A stretch of DNA of 46,885 nucleotides from Mycobacterium interjectum (GCA_002102225.1 LQPB01000056.1:1-46885); one strand, 5' to 3'. Counted from the first letter of the stretch, positions 12,727 through 21,715 are shown. Made by a program: numbers and translations. The notes: generated from the letters alone by a model not told the origin.

Positions 12727-13590
12727 TCAGTCGGCCAGGAACGCGACCGCCCTCGACGAAAAGTCCTCGTGGTACTGGAAGATGCCGCCATGGCCGGAGT
12801 TCGGGTAGATGATGAGTTGCGAGCCGGGGATTCTGCGGTGCATGTCGTCGGAGAGGGTGGTGGGCACCATCCGGTCGTGGTCGCCGTTGGCGATGAGGGT
12901 CGGTTGGGTGATCCTGGACAAGTCGGCCGGTGTCGAGCGCCCCCATCGTTTGATCGCTTTGAGTTGGCGCCGCAGCGCTTTGACCTTGATCGGGGTATCG
13001 CGGTTCTCGGTGCGTTCCTCGAGTCGTTCGACGAACTCGCGGCCCGCGCGGCGGCCGGTGGCGTCGCGATTGAAGAACAGAAACTCCTTGGGATCGACCC
13101 GCCGCAGAGTGGCGCGAACCATGTCGTAGTACGTAACCCCGGCCACCTTGTCGATCCCCTTACCGCCGGCGGGTCCGGTGCCGGTCAGGATCAGCTTGCG
13201 GACGAGCTCGGGGTGCTTGAGCACGAGCGCCTGGGCGACCATCCCCCCGAGGGAGAACGAGAAGATGTCGACCTTGCGATGGCCCAGCGCGGTGATGAAC
13301 GTGTAGGCGTCGTCGGCCATTTCCTCCACGCTCAGCGGCACCTCGCCGCTGGAGGCGCCGACGCCACGGTTGTCGAAGGCGATGACGTGGTGATGCGCGG
13401 CGATGGCATCGATGATGCGGGGGTCCCAGTTGTCGAGGACCGCAGCGAGATGGACGAGGAACACCACGGGCACACCACCTTTGGGGCCCAGTTCGCGATA
13501 GGCGAAGTTCACACCTCCGGCGCTGAGCGAGCGCGCCGGGGCATCGTGGTAGGACAGGATCAGGTCATCTTTGTGGTGCGTATTGCTCAT
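12727..13590 (-). CDS. Alpha/beta hydrolase, paralogue 1 of a tandem pair
   Basis: A 287-residue alpha/beta hydrolase. Landmarks are VVFLVHLAAVLDNWDPRI, FDNRGVGASSG, the nucleophile elbow FSFSLGG with Ser113, an acidic site in NGDHDRMVP and the catalytic His in NSGHGGIFQYHE. It is clearly paralogous to the gene just upstream (same blocks in the same order). The ATG at 13590 was preferred over an earlier in-frame codon because GGGAGTGT lies just before it; it then overlaps the upstream gene by 26 bases. The pair resembles non-haem chloroperoxidase or ester hydrolase relatives. The substrate is unknown. Likely controlled together with paralogue 2 by the divergent TetR gene. Confidence 0.85.
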   Translation of the reverse strand: MSNTHHKDDLILSYHDAPARSLSAGGVNFAYRELGPKGGVPVVFLVHLAAVLDNWDPRIIDAIAAHHHVIAFDNRGVGASSGEVPLSVEEMADDAYTFITALGHRKVDIFSFSLGGMVAQALVLKHPELVRKLILTGTGPAGGKGIDKVAGVTYYDMVRATLRRVDPKEFLFFNRDATGRRAGREFVERLEERTENRDTPIKVKALRRQLKAIKRWGRSTPADLSRITQPTLIANGDHDRMVPTTLSDDMHRRIPGSQLIIYPNSGHGGIFQYHEDFSSRAVAFLAD

Positions 13591-14452
13591 TGGACACTCC
13601 CTTTTCTTCGCTGATTGATTCGCCGCCGAGAAAGCGCAGCACATCGGCGACGAAGGTCTCATGGTGCTGGAACACCCCGCCGTGGCCCGAGCGGGGGTAA
13701 ATCTTCAACTCCGCGTTGGGAATTCGGCGCGCGATGTCGTCGGACAGGCTGCTGTCGACCATCAGGTCACGGTCGCCGTTGGCGACGAGGACCGGTTGGG
13801 TGATCGCCGACAGGTCGTCGGGAGCACTCAGACCGGCCCGCCGAATCGCTCTGAGTTGTGCGACACGGGCTTGGATCGATATTGGCTTGTCGCGGTGGTG
13901 CGTGCGTTCCTTGAGGCGGCCGAGATAGTCGGACGCGGCGCGCCTGCCTTCCGGGGTCCGGGGGAAGAAGAGGAAGTTTCTGGGATCGCTGCGGGTGAGC
14001 GCGGCTTTGAGGTAGGCGATGACGAGGATCCTGGTGATCCGCTCGATGCCTCCTCCGCCGCGCGGCCCGGTGCCGGCCAGGATCATGCGTCGCACCAGGT
14101 CTGGCGCTTGGAGGGCGACCATTTGGGCGACGCCGCCGCCGAGTGAGAATCCCAGCAGATCGACCTTCGGCAGGCCCAGCGCCCGGATGAACGCGATTGC
14201 GTCCGCGCCCATCTGGTCAATGTTGCGGGGCACTTTGGAGCTCGTCGCGCCTACGCCACGATTGTCGAAGGCGATGACGCGGCGGTGCGCCGCGATGCCG
14301 TCGACGACCCGCGGATCCCAATCGTCGAGCACCGCGGTCAGGTGGTGCAGGAAGACCACGGGAACACCGGTGTCGGTTCCGAGTTCGCGGTAGGCGAAGT
14401 CCACACCGTCGGCGCGAATCCTGCGCGTCGGCGCGTCTTTCCAAGTGGTCAT
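13565..14452 (-). CDS. Alpha/beta hydrolase, paralogue 2 of a tandem pair
   Basis: A 295-residue alpha/beta hydrolase. Landmarks are VVFLHHLTAVLDDWDPRV, FDNRGVGATSS, the nucleophile elbow GFSLGG with Ser103, NGDRDLMVDSS and the catalytic His in RSGHGGVFQHHE. It is the first gene of a two-gene unit and its last 26 bases overlap the next paralogue. It is divergent from a TetR regulator, with a 165-base gap holding a perfect 12-bp palindrome. That arrangement suggests substrate-induced expression of both hydrolases. I remember no such pair at this site in M. tuberculosis, where other genes (Rv3333c-Rv3334) lie, so this looks like an accessory module. Confidence 0.87.
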   Translation of the reverse strand: MTTWKDAPTRRIRADGVDFAYRELGTDTGVPVVFLHHLTAVLDDWDPRVVDGIAAHRRVIAFDNRGVGATSSKVPRNIDQMGADAIAFIRALGLPKVDLLGFSLGGGVAQMVALQAPDLVRRMILAGTGPRGGGGIERITRILVIAYLKAALTRSDPRNFLFFPRTPEGRRAASDYLGRLKERTHHRDKPISIQARVAQLRAIRRAGLSAPDDLSAITQPVLVANGDRDLMVDSSLSDDIARRIPNAELKIYPRSGHGGVFQHHETFVADVLRFLGGESISEEKGVSNEQYAPQR

Positions 14453-14546
14453 GTCATCCCCTTTGGCGTGGTGTCCGCGTATGACGTGGCGGGACGGACG
14501 TCGGGCGTGCGGTCAATCGCCGACCTTGAATCGTTTGGCTGTCGAG

Positions 14547-14558
14547 CATAATATTATG
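14547..14558. promoter_or_regulatory. Perfect 12-bp palindrome, candidate TetR operator
   Basis: CATAATATTATG reads identically on both strands. It is an AT-only core in very GC-rich surroundings, in the gap between the divergent hydrolase pair and the TetR gene, 60 bases before the TetR start. The position and symmetry fit an operator for the neighbouring repressor. It could also include -10 elements of one or both divergent promoters. No second copy was seen in the gap. Confidence 0.5.
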
Positions 14559-14617
14559 ACTGTAAGCCAATAGGGTATGGTGGGTCAAGCGAGAGCTACT
14601 CGGCGGAGAGGACGACG

Positions 14618-15205
14618 GTGGCGAGATACGACAAGACGCACAAGGGCGAGACGCGCCGCCGGATCATCGACCGGGCCGGTCAACGGCTGAAGCGCGACGG
14701 AATCGACGGTGCCGGTATTGCGGCGCTGATGTCGGACGCCGGGCTCACCAACGGCGCCTTCTACGCTCACTTCGGATCGAAGAACGACCTGGTGGCCCGC
14801 GTGGTGGCTGACCAACTGGCAACCCAAGCGGCCACGATGGCGGCGCTCCCGCCCGGGCGGGAGTCCCTCGAGCAGTTCATCCGCGAATACCTCTCCCCGG
14901 ATCACCGCGACCACCCCGCGACCGGTTGTCCGTCGGCGGCGCTGCTGGACGAAATCGGCCGCTGCGACCGACAGATCCGCGATTCCTACACCGAGGGCGC
15001 GCGGGCCATCATCGACGCGGTGGCGAGCCACCTGTCGCCGGACGACCCGGCGGCCGCACTGAGCAGGGCGACCGGGCTATTCACCGTTCTCGTCGGCACC
15101 CTGCAACTCGCGCGGGCCGTCACCGACCCGACACTGTCGAGCGACGTCCTCGCCGCGGGCATCAGCGCCGCGCTCGACCTCCTGAGCGTCAAAAGCCGGT
15201 CTTAG
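14618..15205 (+). CDS. TetR/AcrR-family transcriptional regulator
   Basis: A 195-residue regulator. Residues 10-56 form the TetR helix-turn-helix: ETRRRIIDRAGQRLKRDG, then IAALMSDAGLTNGAFYAHFGSKNDL, the most conserved part of the family. The C-terminal ligand-binding part, with ATGCPSAALLDEIGR, resembles the subgroup that contains the TetR_C_33-type domain. The start is GTG 14618 with GGAGAGGA in front. It is divergent from the two hydrolases and most likely represses them, and perhaps itself, through the palindrome at 14547. The inducer is unknown. Confidence 0.9.
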   Translation: MARYDKTHKGETRRRIIDRAGQRLKRDGIDGAGIAALMSDAGLTNGAFYAHFGSKNDLVARVVADQLATQAATMAALPPGRESLEQFIREYLSPDHRDHPATGCPSAALLDEIGRCDRQIRDSYTEGARAIIDAVASHLSPDDPAAALSRATGLFTVLVGTLQLARAVTDPTLSSDVLAAGISAALDLLSVKSRS

Positions 15206-15258
15206 AGAGGACCGACCGCGAGATCCCCGTCGTCGTTCTCGAGCCGCGGTAGGCCCGG

Positions 15259-16398
15259 CTACCCGTTCACCACCCAGTCGCCGCGGACCATCACGGCGGC
15301 CACTTCCAAAGCGCCGTCCAGCACAACCAGATTCGCGTCGTGGCCCGCCCGCAGGCTGCCCACCCGGGCGAGGCCGAGCGCGCGCGCAGGCGTCGCCGCC
15401 GTCATCGCCACCGCGGCGGCCAGCCCCGCGTCGGCGGCCGCGGCGCGGAAGAGCCGATCCATGGTCGCGGTGCTGCCGGCGATCGTCGACGTGCCATGCA
15501 CCCGCGCCACTCCCGATTCGACGTCGATGTACACCGCGCCGAGCCGAAACGGGCCGTCGGCGCAGCCGGCCGCGGCGAGCGCGTCGGTGACCAGGGCGAC
15601 GCGGTCGGGTCCCGCGGCCGCGATGACCGCGCGCACCACCTCCGGGTGGACGTGCACGCCGTCGGCGATGAGTTCGACCGTCACCGCCGGGTCGCGCAGC
15701 AACGCCAGCGCGGGCCCCGGTTCGCGGTGGTGCAGCGGCGGCATCGCGTTGAACAGGTGGGTGCCGACCGTCGCGCCCGCGGCGATGGCCCGCTGGGTCT
15801 GCTCGTAGGTAGCGTCGGTATGGCCCACGGCCACAACGACATTCGCGTCCAGGAAGCGCCGGATCGCGTCGTCGGCCCCCGGCAGTTCGGGCGCCAGCGT
15901 CACCATCCGGATCGCGCCGCCGCCGGCGGCGAGCACGGCGTCGATCTCGGCGGGATCCGGGTCGCGCATCCGGGCGGGGTCGTGGGCGCCGCAACGCGCC
16001 CGGCTCAGCCACGGCCCCTCCAGGTGGATGCCCGCGATCGTTCCCCGCCGGGTGGCCGCGGCGAGCGCGCGCACGCCGCCGATCAGCTCCGCCGGGGAGG
16101 CGGTGACCAGGCTGGCCAGCGTGGTGGTGGTGCCGTGCCGAAGGTGGAACTCGGCGGCGGCGCCGATACGGTCGGCGTCGGCGTCGGTGTGGGCGTCGGT
16201 GTAGGAGGCGCCGCCGCCGCCGTGCACGTGCATGTCGACAAAGCCCGGCACCACAACGCAATCCGGGAAGTCCCGGTCGACCGGCCCGGGCGGGGGGCCG
16301 GCGCCGCACGCCCGGATCCGTCCGCCCGACGTCTCCAGCCATCCCGGCCGGCATACCTGCCCGTCGAGGACCATCGTCCCCGAACCGATCAGTCCCAT
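15259..16398 (-). CDS. nagA: N-acetylglucosamine-6-phosphate deacetylase
   Basis: A 379-residue amidohydrolase-superfamily enzyme that removes the acetyl group from N-acetylglucosamine 6-phosphate, feeding amino sugar into glycolysis or cell-wall recycling (Rv3332). The metal HxH is His57/His59 in PGFVDMHVHGG. Further ligands are in IHLEGPWLS (Glu), VGHTDAT (His) and THLFNAM (His), and the catalytic Asp is in VTDALAAAG. The frame is open far upstream, but ATG 16398 fits the N-terminus and overlaps the transporter stop by 10 bases. It is the last gene of a dacB1-transporter-nagA unit. Confidence 0.94.
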   Translation of the reverse strand: MGLIGSGTMVLDGQVCRPGWLETSGGRIRACGAGPPPGPVDRDFPDCVVVPGFVDMHVHGGGGASYTDAHTDADADRIGAAAEFHLRHGTTTTLASLVTASPAELIGGVRALAAATRRGTIAGIHLEGPWLSRARCGAHDPARMRDPDPAEIDAVLAAGGGAIRMVTLAPELPGADDAIRRFLDANVVVAVGHTDATYEQTQRAIAAGATVGTHLFNAMPPLHHREPGPALALLRDPAVTVELIADGVHVHPEVVRAVIAAAGPDRVALVTDALAAAGCADGPFRLGAVYIDVESGVARVHGTSTIAGSTATMDRLFRAAAADAGLAAAVAMTAATPARALGLARVGSLRAGHDANLVVLDGALEVAAVMVRGDWVVNG

Positions 16399-17738
16399 CG
16401 ACCGCCGTTTTCCCAGAAGTGCCTGATGTCCTCGAGTTGCCGCCCCTTGGTTTCCGGGGCGTACCGGTAGACGAAGACGAAGGCGATCAGCGTGAGGACC
16501 ACGAACACCGCGAACGTCCCCGCGCCGCCCAGCGAATGCAGCAACGTCAGGAAGACGGCGGCGACGATCGCGTTGGCGATCAGGTTGGAGGTGAGCATCG
16601 TGCTGGAGCCGATGGACCGCAGCCGCGACGGGAAGCTTTCGCTGGCGTACACCCAGCCCAGGGAGCCGAAACCCGCGGTGTAGCCGAAGATGAACAGCAC
16701 GACGCCGGCGAACCCGAACACCAGTCCGGCGCCGCCGAGACGGCCCTGGGCGAACACGGCCATCAGGGCGACATCGGCGGCGATCATCATGGCGATGCCG
16801 CACAACAGGATTGGGCGCCGGCCCACCCGGTCGACCAGAAGCAGCGATGTGCCCACGGCCGCCAACCCGGCGATCTGAACCAGCGCGGGCAGGGCCAGCA
16901 GGGCGAAATTGCCGGTGAAGCCCATCGCCTCGAATATCCGCGGGCTGTAATAGATGATTGCGTTGATGCCGGTGATCTGGATCAAAAACCCGAGCGTGAT
17001 CACGAACGCGGTGGCCCGCGAGTACGGTCGCCGCAGCATTTCGGAGAAGCCGCCGCTCCCTTCGCCCAGGGCGCTCGCAATCTCGGCCAGCTCTTCGTCG
17101 GCGTTCGCGGTGGGCTCGGCGCGCAGCAGCGCGGCGCGGGCTTCGTCGATCCTGCCCTTGAGCACGTACCACCGGGCCGTGTCGGGCATCCGAATCAGCA
17201 AGGGCAGCAGCAGCATTGCCGGCAGGGCGGCCAGCCCCAGCATCCACCGCCAGGCGTGCGCGCCGGCCAGCAGGTAGGCGGTCAGGTAGCCGACGACGAG
17301 ACCGCTGACGATCGCCAGTTGATAGGCCGTCAACAGCGAGCCCCGCACCGCCGCCGGGGCCGACTCCGCCACGTACACCGGCACCACCACCACCGTGACG
17401 CCGATCGTCAGGCCCAGCAGGAAGCGCGCCGCCAACAGCATCGGCAGCGATACCGAGAAGGCGCCGAGAAGCGCGAACGCCGCGTAGGCGACGAGGATCA
17501 GCGCCACCGATTTCTTCCGGCCAATCGCGTTGGCGAGCACGCCGGCGCCGAGCGCCCCGAAGATCTGGCCGATCACCACCATGGTCGTCAGCAGCTCTTG
17601 TTGCCGGGTCGTGAGCCCGAAATCCTCGGTGGCGAACAGCTGTACGCCGGCGATGATGGACAGGTCGTAGCCGTAGATGACGCCGACGCTGGCGGCGGTG
17701 AGCCCGAGCAGCAGGCCCCGCCGCGAGGCGGCGCTCAA
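16389..17738 (-). CDS. sugI: MFS sugar-porter family transporter
   Basis: A 449-residue major facilitator with about 12 hydrophobic segments and sugar-porter marks: the N-terminal [22 protein letters not shown] and [11 protein letters not shown] loop motifs, and the C-terminal [11 protein letters not shown]. It matches the sugI (Rv3331) position. The substrate is not proved; its place between a D,D-carboxypeptidase and NagA suggests an amino sugar or a wall-derived sugar, but that is inference. Its ATG overlaps the dacB1 stop by 4 bases and its end overlaps nagA by 10, so the three genes are tightly coupled. Confidence 0.92.
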   Translation of the reverse strand: MSAASRRGLLLGLTAASVGVIYGYDLSIIAGVQLFATEDFGLTTRQQELLTTMVVIGQIFGALGAGVLANAIGRKKSVALILVAYAAFALLGAFSVSLPMLLAARFLLGLTIGVTVVVVPVYVAESAPAAVRGSLLTAYQLAIVSGLVVGYLTAYLLAGAHAWRWMLGLAALPAMLLLPLLIRMPDTARWYVLKGRIDEARAALLRAEPTANADEELAEIASALGEGSGGFSEMLRRPYSRATAFVITLGFLIQITGINAIIYYSPRIFEAMGFTGNFALLALPALVQIAGLAAVGTSLLLVDRVGRRPILLCGIAMMIAADVALMAVFAQGRLGGAGLVFGFAGVVLFIFGYTAGFGSLGWVYASESFPSRLRSIGSSTMLTSNLIANAIVAAVFLTLLHSLGGAGTFAVFVVLTLIAFVFVYRYAPETKGRQLEDIRHFWENGGRWD

Positions 17739-18988
17739 CGGTGTTGCGGTCGGCGGTTCATCGAGCGTGCGACCATGATCAAACTAAACACGATGATCGT
17801 TCCGATCACCGCGACGCCCACCCGCACCGGCAGCGCGTCCGCCGACGGCATGAACCCGGCGGCCTGGGCGCCGGCGCCCGGCCGGTCGGCGGCGGCGTCG
17901 TGGTGGGCCGGCAGCAGCGAGGGATCCGGCTCGATCAAGGTGCCCACCTGGGTGCCGCGCGGCGTGGAAAACCCGTAGTCCAGCAGGTGCGCCGCCTGTT
18001 CCCACGGCGCGATCGGCTGCCGGGTGCCGTGCAGCAGCACCGCCATCAGCCGGCGTCCGTCGTGGTTGGCCGCGCCCACGAAGGTCTGGCCGGCGTCGTC
18101 GGTGTAGCCGGTCTTGCCGCCCATCGCGCCCGGATACTTGTAGAGCAGCTGGTTGTCGTTTTCCAGCTCGTAGCCGGGGTGGTCGCCGTGGCCGGGGAAG
18201 TCGAACGTCCGCGTCGCGACGATGTCGGCGAAGGTGGGGTTCTGCCAGGCATAGCGGTAGAACAGGCCGATGTCGTAGGCCGACGTGCTCATGCCCGGTC
18301 CGTCCAGCCCCGACGGGGTCGCCACCCGGGTGTCCCGGCCGCCGAGCTTGGCGGCCAGCACGTTGATCTTGTCCAGCGCCTGCTGCATGCCGCCGAGTTG
18401 CATGGCCAGCGCATGGGCGGCGTCGTTGCCCGAGTGCATCAGCAGCCCGTGCAGCAGTTGGTTGACGGTGAACACGCCGCCCTCCTGCACGCCGACCTTG
18501 GTGCCCTCGGCCGCCGCGTCGTCGGCGGTGCCCTGGACGGACTTGTTGAGCGGCAACGCGTTGATCGACGCCATCGCGACCAGCACCTTGATGATGCTGG
18601 CAGGGCGGTGCCGCCCGTGCGGATCCTTGGCGGCGATGACGGCGCCGCTGTCCAGGTCGGCCACCAGCCACGCATCGGCGGACACGTCGCCCGGCACGGG
18701 GGCGGTATCGGGCGCGGCGACGATGCCGCAGCCGCTCAGCGCCTCACCGCCGACCGGCTTGGGCGGGACCGCCAGGGGCATCGGCGGATCGCCGGCGGCC
18801 GGGACCTCGGAGGAATCCACCGCGGGCGGGGTGTTCACCTGGTACGGGCAGTTTCCCGGACCGGCGTTGGGGCCCGGGGGCGGTTCGGCGAACGCGGCCG
18901 GCAGGCCCGGCGCGGCGGGCCCGGCGACCAGGAAAACGGCCGCTGCCAGGCACGACGCGGAGCGTACGAGAGCGATTGAGCGGGGCAT
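17735..18988 (-). CDS. dacB1: D-alanyl-D-alanine carboxypeptidase, penicillin-binding protein
   Basis: A 417-residue exported peptidase S11 protein (Rv3330) that trims the terminal D-Ala of peptidoglycan stem peptides. All three active-site motifs are intact: Ser131-x-x-Lys134 (SIIK), Ser186-Gly-Asn (SGN) and Lys292-Thr-Gly (KTG). Residues 1-34 look like a signal peptide (hydrophobic run, then PAAFA-EPP), followed by a Pro-rich linker. A C-terminal hydrophobic helix, [18 protein letters not shown], with a basic tail [10 protein letters not shown] probably anchors it in the membrane. It is the first gene of the operon with sugI and nagA. A GTCACAGCG box lies about 46 bases upstream of the start. 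Confidence 0.96.
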   Translation of the reverse strand: MPRSIALVRSASCLAAAVFLVAGPAAPGLPAAFAEPPPGPNAGPGNCPYQVNTPPAVDSSEVPAAGDPPMPLAVPPKPVGGEALSGCGIVAAPDTAPVPGDVSADAWLVADLDSGAVIAAKDPHGRHRPASIIKVLVAMASINALPLNKSVQGTADDAAAEGTKVGVQEGGVFTVNQLLHGLLMHSGNDAAHALAMQLGGMQQALDKINVLAAKLGGRDTRVATPSGLDGPGMSTSAYDIGLFYRYAWQNPTFADIVATRTFDFPGHGDHPGYELENDNQLLYKYPGAMGGKTGYTDDAGQTFVGAANHDGRRLMAVLLHGTRQPIAPWEQAAHLLDYGFSTPRGTQVGTLIEPDPSLLPAHHDAAADRPGAGAQAAGFMPSADALPVRVGVAVIGTIIVFSLIMVARSMNRRPQHR

Positions 18989-19033
18989 TGTGTGTGCAGA
19001 CTAGGCGATCGAGCGCCCGATTCCCGGGAGCCG

Positions 19034-19061
19034 CGCTGTGACTGGTGGGGCAGATGTTACA
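19034..19061 (-). promoter_or_regulatory. Possible MtrA-type box upstream of dacB1
   Basis: Reading toward dacB1 on the minus strand, TGTAAC (19061-19056) is followed by GTCACAGCG (19042-19034), about 46 bases before the dacB1 start. GTCACAGCG resembles the nonamer reported for the response regulator MtrA, which controls cell-wall hydrolase genes in mycobacteria. The match is by memory and the two halves are not a clean direct repeat. Confidence 0.3.
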
Positions 19062-19250
19062 AATCCCCTGATAGAGCCGCGAACGTCGAGGCATTACGCT
19101 GTCATGCGGTCGGCTTGACTACCTCCACCGAAGGGTCTGCCCATTCAGAACAACGGATTTTGGTCTCGAACATTCTCCGGGCGGCGGCGCGACGGTGACG
19201 GTCCGCGATCGCTGGATCAACTGCTCAAGCAAGTCGAGAAGGGCACCCAG

Positions 19251-19463
19251 GTGCGGCACTCCGGGGGTGAGCGCGTGTTGGACGAGCTGAAGCTGCATCG
19301 CGACAGCGTCACCGACGCCGACCTGCGGTCCGCGCTCACCTGGCTCTGCAACGCGCAAACGCGGCTGCTGAGCAGCCCGAGCACCGCGCATTCGCGGGAG
19401 GTGCTGCTGGCCTCGTACGAGGTCAATCGGGTCCTCGCTACAGGCGCCGACTCTCCTCGCTGA
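19251..19463 (+). CDS. Possible small hypothetical protein
   Basis: The 449 bases between dacB1 and the aminotransferase contain one plausible small frame. From GTG 19251 it gives 70 residues (LDELKLHRDSVTDADLRSAL, then LTWLCNAQTRLL) with an even mix of charged and hydrophobic residues and a helical look. It overlaps the end of the aminotransferase gene by 26 bases. The same frame stays open upstream to about 19119, adding WSRTFSGRRRDGDGPRSLDQ, but no ATG, GTG or TTG is seen there, so the gene may be truncated or start unusually. I do not recognise the family. The rest of the gap (18989-19118) holds only the putative dacB1 promoter region. Confidence 0.35.
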   Translation: MRHSGGERVLDELKLHRDSVTDADLRSALTWLCNAQTRLLSSPSTAHSREVLLASYEVNRVLATGADSPR

Positions 19464-20769
19464 GCACGCCGCGCAGGGTGGCCTCGATGGTGTCGAACTC
19501 GGGCTGCCCGCTGATCAGCGGCGGCGCCAGCTGGATGACGGAATCGCCGCGGTCGTCGGTGCGGCAATACAATCCGGCCTCGAACAGCGCCGAGGAGACG
19601 CGGCCGAGCAGCGGCCGCCGTTCGTCGTCGGTGAAGGTCTGCTTGCTCGCCTGGTCCTTGACCAGTTCCACGCCGTAGAAATAACCCTCGCCGCGCACGT
19701 CGCCGACGATCGGCAGGTCGTACAGCCTCTCCAGGGTGGCGCGGAACAGCGGGGCGTTGTGTTTGACGCGCTCGTTGAGCCCCTCGCGCTCGAAGATGTC
19801 GAGGTTGGCCAGCGCCACGGCGGCCGACACGGGGTGACCGCCGAACGTATAGCCGTGCGGGAACATGGTTTTGCCGTCGTTGAACGGCTCGAACAACCGC
19901 TCGCTGGCGATCATCGCGCCCAGCGGCGAGTAGCCGGACGTCATGCCTTTGGCGCAGGTGATCATGTCGGGCACGTAGCCGAAGTCGGCGCAGGCGAACA
20001 TCGACCCGATCCGGCCGAAGGCGCAGATCACCTCGTCGGAGACCAGCAGCACGTCGTAGGAATCGCAGATCTGGCGCACCCGCTCGAAATAGCCTGGGGG
20101 AGGCGGGATCGAGCCACCCGCGTTCTGCACCGGCTCCAAGAAGACCGCGGCGACGGTGTCAGGGCCCTCGAACTCGATCGCCTCGGCGATGCGGTCGGCG
20201 GCCCAGCGCCCGAAGGCCTTGGCGTCGGAATCGAACGGTTCCGGCGCGCGGTAGAAGTTGGTGTTGGGCACCCGGAAGCCGCCCGGGGTCACCGGTTCGA
20301 ACGGCGCCTTGTACCGCGGCAGCCCGGTGATCGCCAACGCGCCCTGCGTGGTGCCGTGGTAGGCGACCGACCGCGAAATCACTTTGTGCTTACCGGGTTT
20401 GCCGGTGAGCTTGAAGTATTGCTTGGCGACCTTCCACGCGGTCTCGACGGCCTCGGTGCCGCCGGTGGTGAAGAAGACCCGGTTCAGGTCGCCCGGCGCG
20501 TAGCCCGCCAGGCGCTCGGCCAGCTCGATCGCGGTCGGGGTGGCATACCCCCACAGCGGGAAGTAGGCCAGCGTGGCGGCCTGCCGGGCGGCGACCTCGG
20601 CGAGTTCGGCGCGGCCGTGGCCGACCTGCACCGTGAACAGCCCCGACAACCCGTCGAGGTAACTGCGGCCGCGGTCGTCGAAGATCCTGACGCCCTCGCC
20701 GCGCGTGATGACCGGCGGGACGATGTCGGGTCCGTGCCGGGCGAAGTGCAGCCACAGGTTGTCAGCCAT
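19438..20769 (-). CDS. Class III PLP-dependent aminotransferase (omega-aminotransferase)
   Basis: A 443-residue fold-type I aminotransferase matching the Rv3329 position. The PLP lysine is Lys274 in TCAKGMTSGYSPLGAM, with Asp245 (SDEV) binding the pyridine nitrogen. FTTGGTEAVETAWKVAKQYF is the phosphate-binding region and YHGTTQGALAITG is typical of the omega-amino-acid:pyruvate group. Exact donor and acceptor cannot be given. It starts only 26 bases from the divergent sigJ gene, so the two promoters must overlap or both transcripts be nearly leaderless. The 3' end overlaps a doubtful small ORF. Confidence 0.92.
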   Translation of the reverse strand: MADNLWLHFARHGPDIVPPVITRGEGVRIFDDRGRSYLDGLSGLFTVQVGHGRAELAEVAARQAATLAYFPLWGYATPTAIELAERLAGYAPGDLNRVFFTTGGTEAVETAWKVAKQYFKLTGKPGKHKVISRSVAYHGTTQGALAITGLPRYKAPFEPVTPGGFRVPNTNFYRAPEPFDSDAKAFGRWAADRIAEAIEFEGPDTVAAVFLEPVQNAGGSIPPPPGYFERVRQICDSYDVLLVSDEVICAFGRIGSMFACADFGYVPDMITCAKGMTSGYSPLGAMIASERLFEPFNDGKTMFPHGYTFGGHPVSAAVALANLDIFEREGLNERVKHNAPLFRATLERLYDLPIVGDVRGEGYFYGVELVKDQASKQTFTDDERRPLLGRVSSALFEAGLYCRTDDRGDSVIQLAPPLISGQPEFDTIEATLRGVLSEESRRL

Positions 20770-20793
20770 CTTGTCCGCGAGCGTAGCCTCGCG
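20760..20793 (+). promoter_or_regulatory. Possible ECF-type promoter and inverted repeat before sigJ
   Basis: TGTCAGC (20760-20766) and CGTA (20782-20785), 15 bases apart, resemble a weakened form of the TGTCACA-N16-CGTC pattern of ECF41 sigma targets and would start transcription almost at the sigJ ATG. A perfect inverted repeat, CGCGAG-6-CTCGCG (20776-20793), overlaps it. Both are short and may be chance; autoregulation of sigJ is only a suggestion. Confidence 0.3.
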
Positions 20794-20795
20794 AT

Positions 20796-21698
20796 ATGAC
20801 CGCAGCGCAGCAGGTCAGCCAGTTCGAGTCCCTGCGACCGCATCTCATGTCCGTCGCCTACCGGCTGACCGGCACCGTGGCCGACGCGGAGGACATCGTT
20901 CAGGAGGCCTGGCTGCGCTGGCACGGGCAGAACCAGGCCATCTCGGACTTGCGGGCGTGGCTGACCACCGTGGTGAGCAGGCTGGGCCTGGACCGGTTGC
21001 GCTCGGCCGCGCATCGCCGCGAGACCTATACCGGCAACTGGCTGCCCGAGCCGGTGGTCACGGGCTTCGACCAGGGCGACCCGCTGTCCGCCGTGGTGGC
21101 CAGCGAGGACGCCCGGTTCGCGGCGATGGTGGTGCTGGAGCGCCTGTCGCCCGACCAGCGGGTCGCGTTCGTGCTGCACGACGGCTTCGCGGTGCCGTTC
21201 GCGGACGTGGCCGAGGTGCTGGGAACCAGCGAGGCAGCCGCGCGGCAGCTCGCGTCGCGGGCCCGCAAGGCCCTCAGCGCGCAGCCGCCGCCGGAACCCG
21301 ATCCGTCGCACAACGAGGTCGTCGGCCGGCTGATGGCCGCCATGGCCACCGGCGACTTGGCGGCCGTGGTGGCGCTGCTGCATCCCGACGTGGACTTCAC
21401 CGGCGATTCAAATGGCAAGGCGCCCACCGCGGTTCACGTCATTCACGGGGCGGACAAGGTGGCGCGTTTCATGTTCGGCCTGGCCCGCCGCTACGGGCCG
21501 GCGTTCTTCACGGCCAACCAACTGGCGCTGGTCAACGGCGAATTGGGCGCCTACACGGCGGGCAGCCCCGGCGACGACGGCCACTGGGCGATGCGGCCGC
21601 GGATCCTTGCGATGACGGTGCGCGACGGAAAGGTCTGCGCCCTATGGGATGTCGCCAACCCCGACAAGTTCACCGGCTCTCCCTTGGGCCGTCCCTAA
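20796..21698 (+). CDS. sigJ: ECF RNA polymerase sigma factor SigJ (ECF41-like with SnoaL domain)
   Basis: A 300-residue extracytoplasmic-function sigma factor (Rv3328c). Region 2 spans about residues 8-73 (SVAYRLTGTVADAEDIVQEA). Region 4 lies at about 105-165 (RLSPDQRVAFVLHDGFAVPF, then VAEVLGTSEAAARQL). A SnoaL-like domain follows (about 172-295). Features of the ECF41 group are seen: WLPEP at 82-86 in the linker, NPDKF at 288-292 near the C-terminus, and DSNGK at 204-208 where the group usually has DGGGR, so that loop is degenerate. In ECF41 proteins the extension replaces an anti-sigma factor and tunes activity. The convergent CMD-like gene, 17 bases away, is the kind of partner expected for this group. 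Confidence 0.93.
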   Translation: MTAAQQVSQFESLRPHLMSVAYRLTGTVADAEDIVQEAWLRWHGQNQAISDLRAWLTTVVSRLGLDRLRSAAHRRETYTGNWLPEPVVTGFDQGDPLSAVVASEDARFAAMVVLERLSPDQRVAFVLHDGFAVPFADVAEVLGTSEAAARQLASRARKALSAQPPPEPDPSHNEVVGRLMAAMATGDLAAVVALLHPDVDFTGDSNGKAPTAVHVIHGADKVARFMFGLARRYGPAFFTANQLALVNGELGAYTAGSPGDDGHWAMRPRILAMTVRDGKVCALWDVANPDKFTGSPLGRP

Positions 21699-21715
21699 AG
21701 CCAGCGCGAGGCCGA

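Noticed and set aside
15259..17247. A 662-residue version of NagA with a long N-terminal extension
   Set aside because: The extension is an off-frame translation of sugI; ATG 16398 gives the normal enzyme.
17764..17772. GAGCGTGCG resembling the end of the 58-bp palindromic element
   Set aside because: It lies within the dacB1 coding end without the rest of the element; a nine-base match is expected by chance here.
16419..18979. Two long plus-strand open frames opposite sugI and dacB1
   Set aside because: Their compositions (Gln, His, Arg, Gly) are typical of antisense frames in GC-rich DNA, and the minus-strand genes have intact active-site motifs and family lengths.
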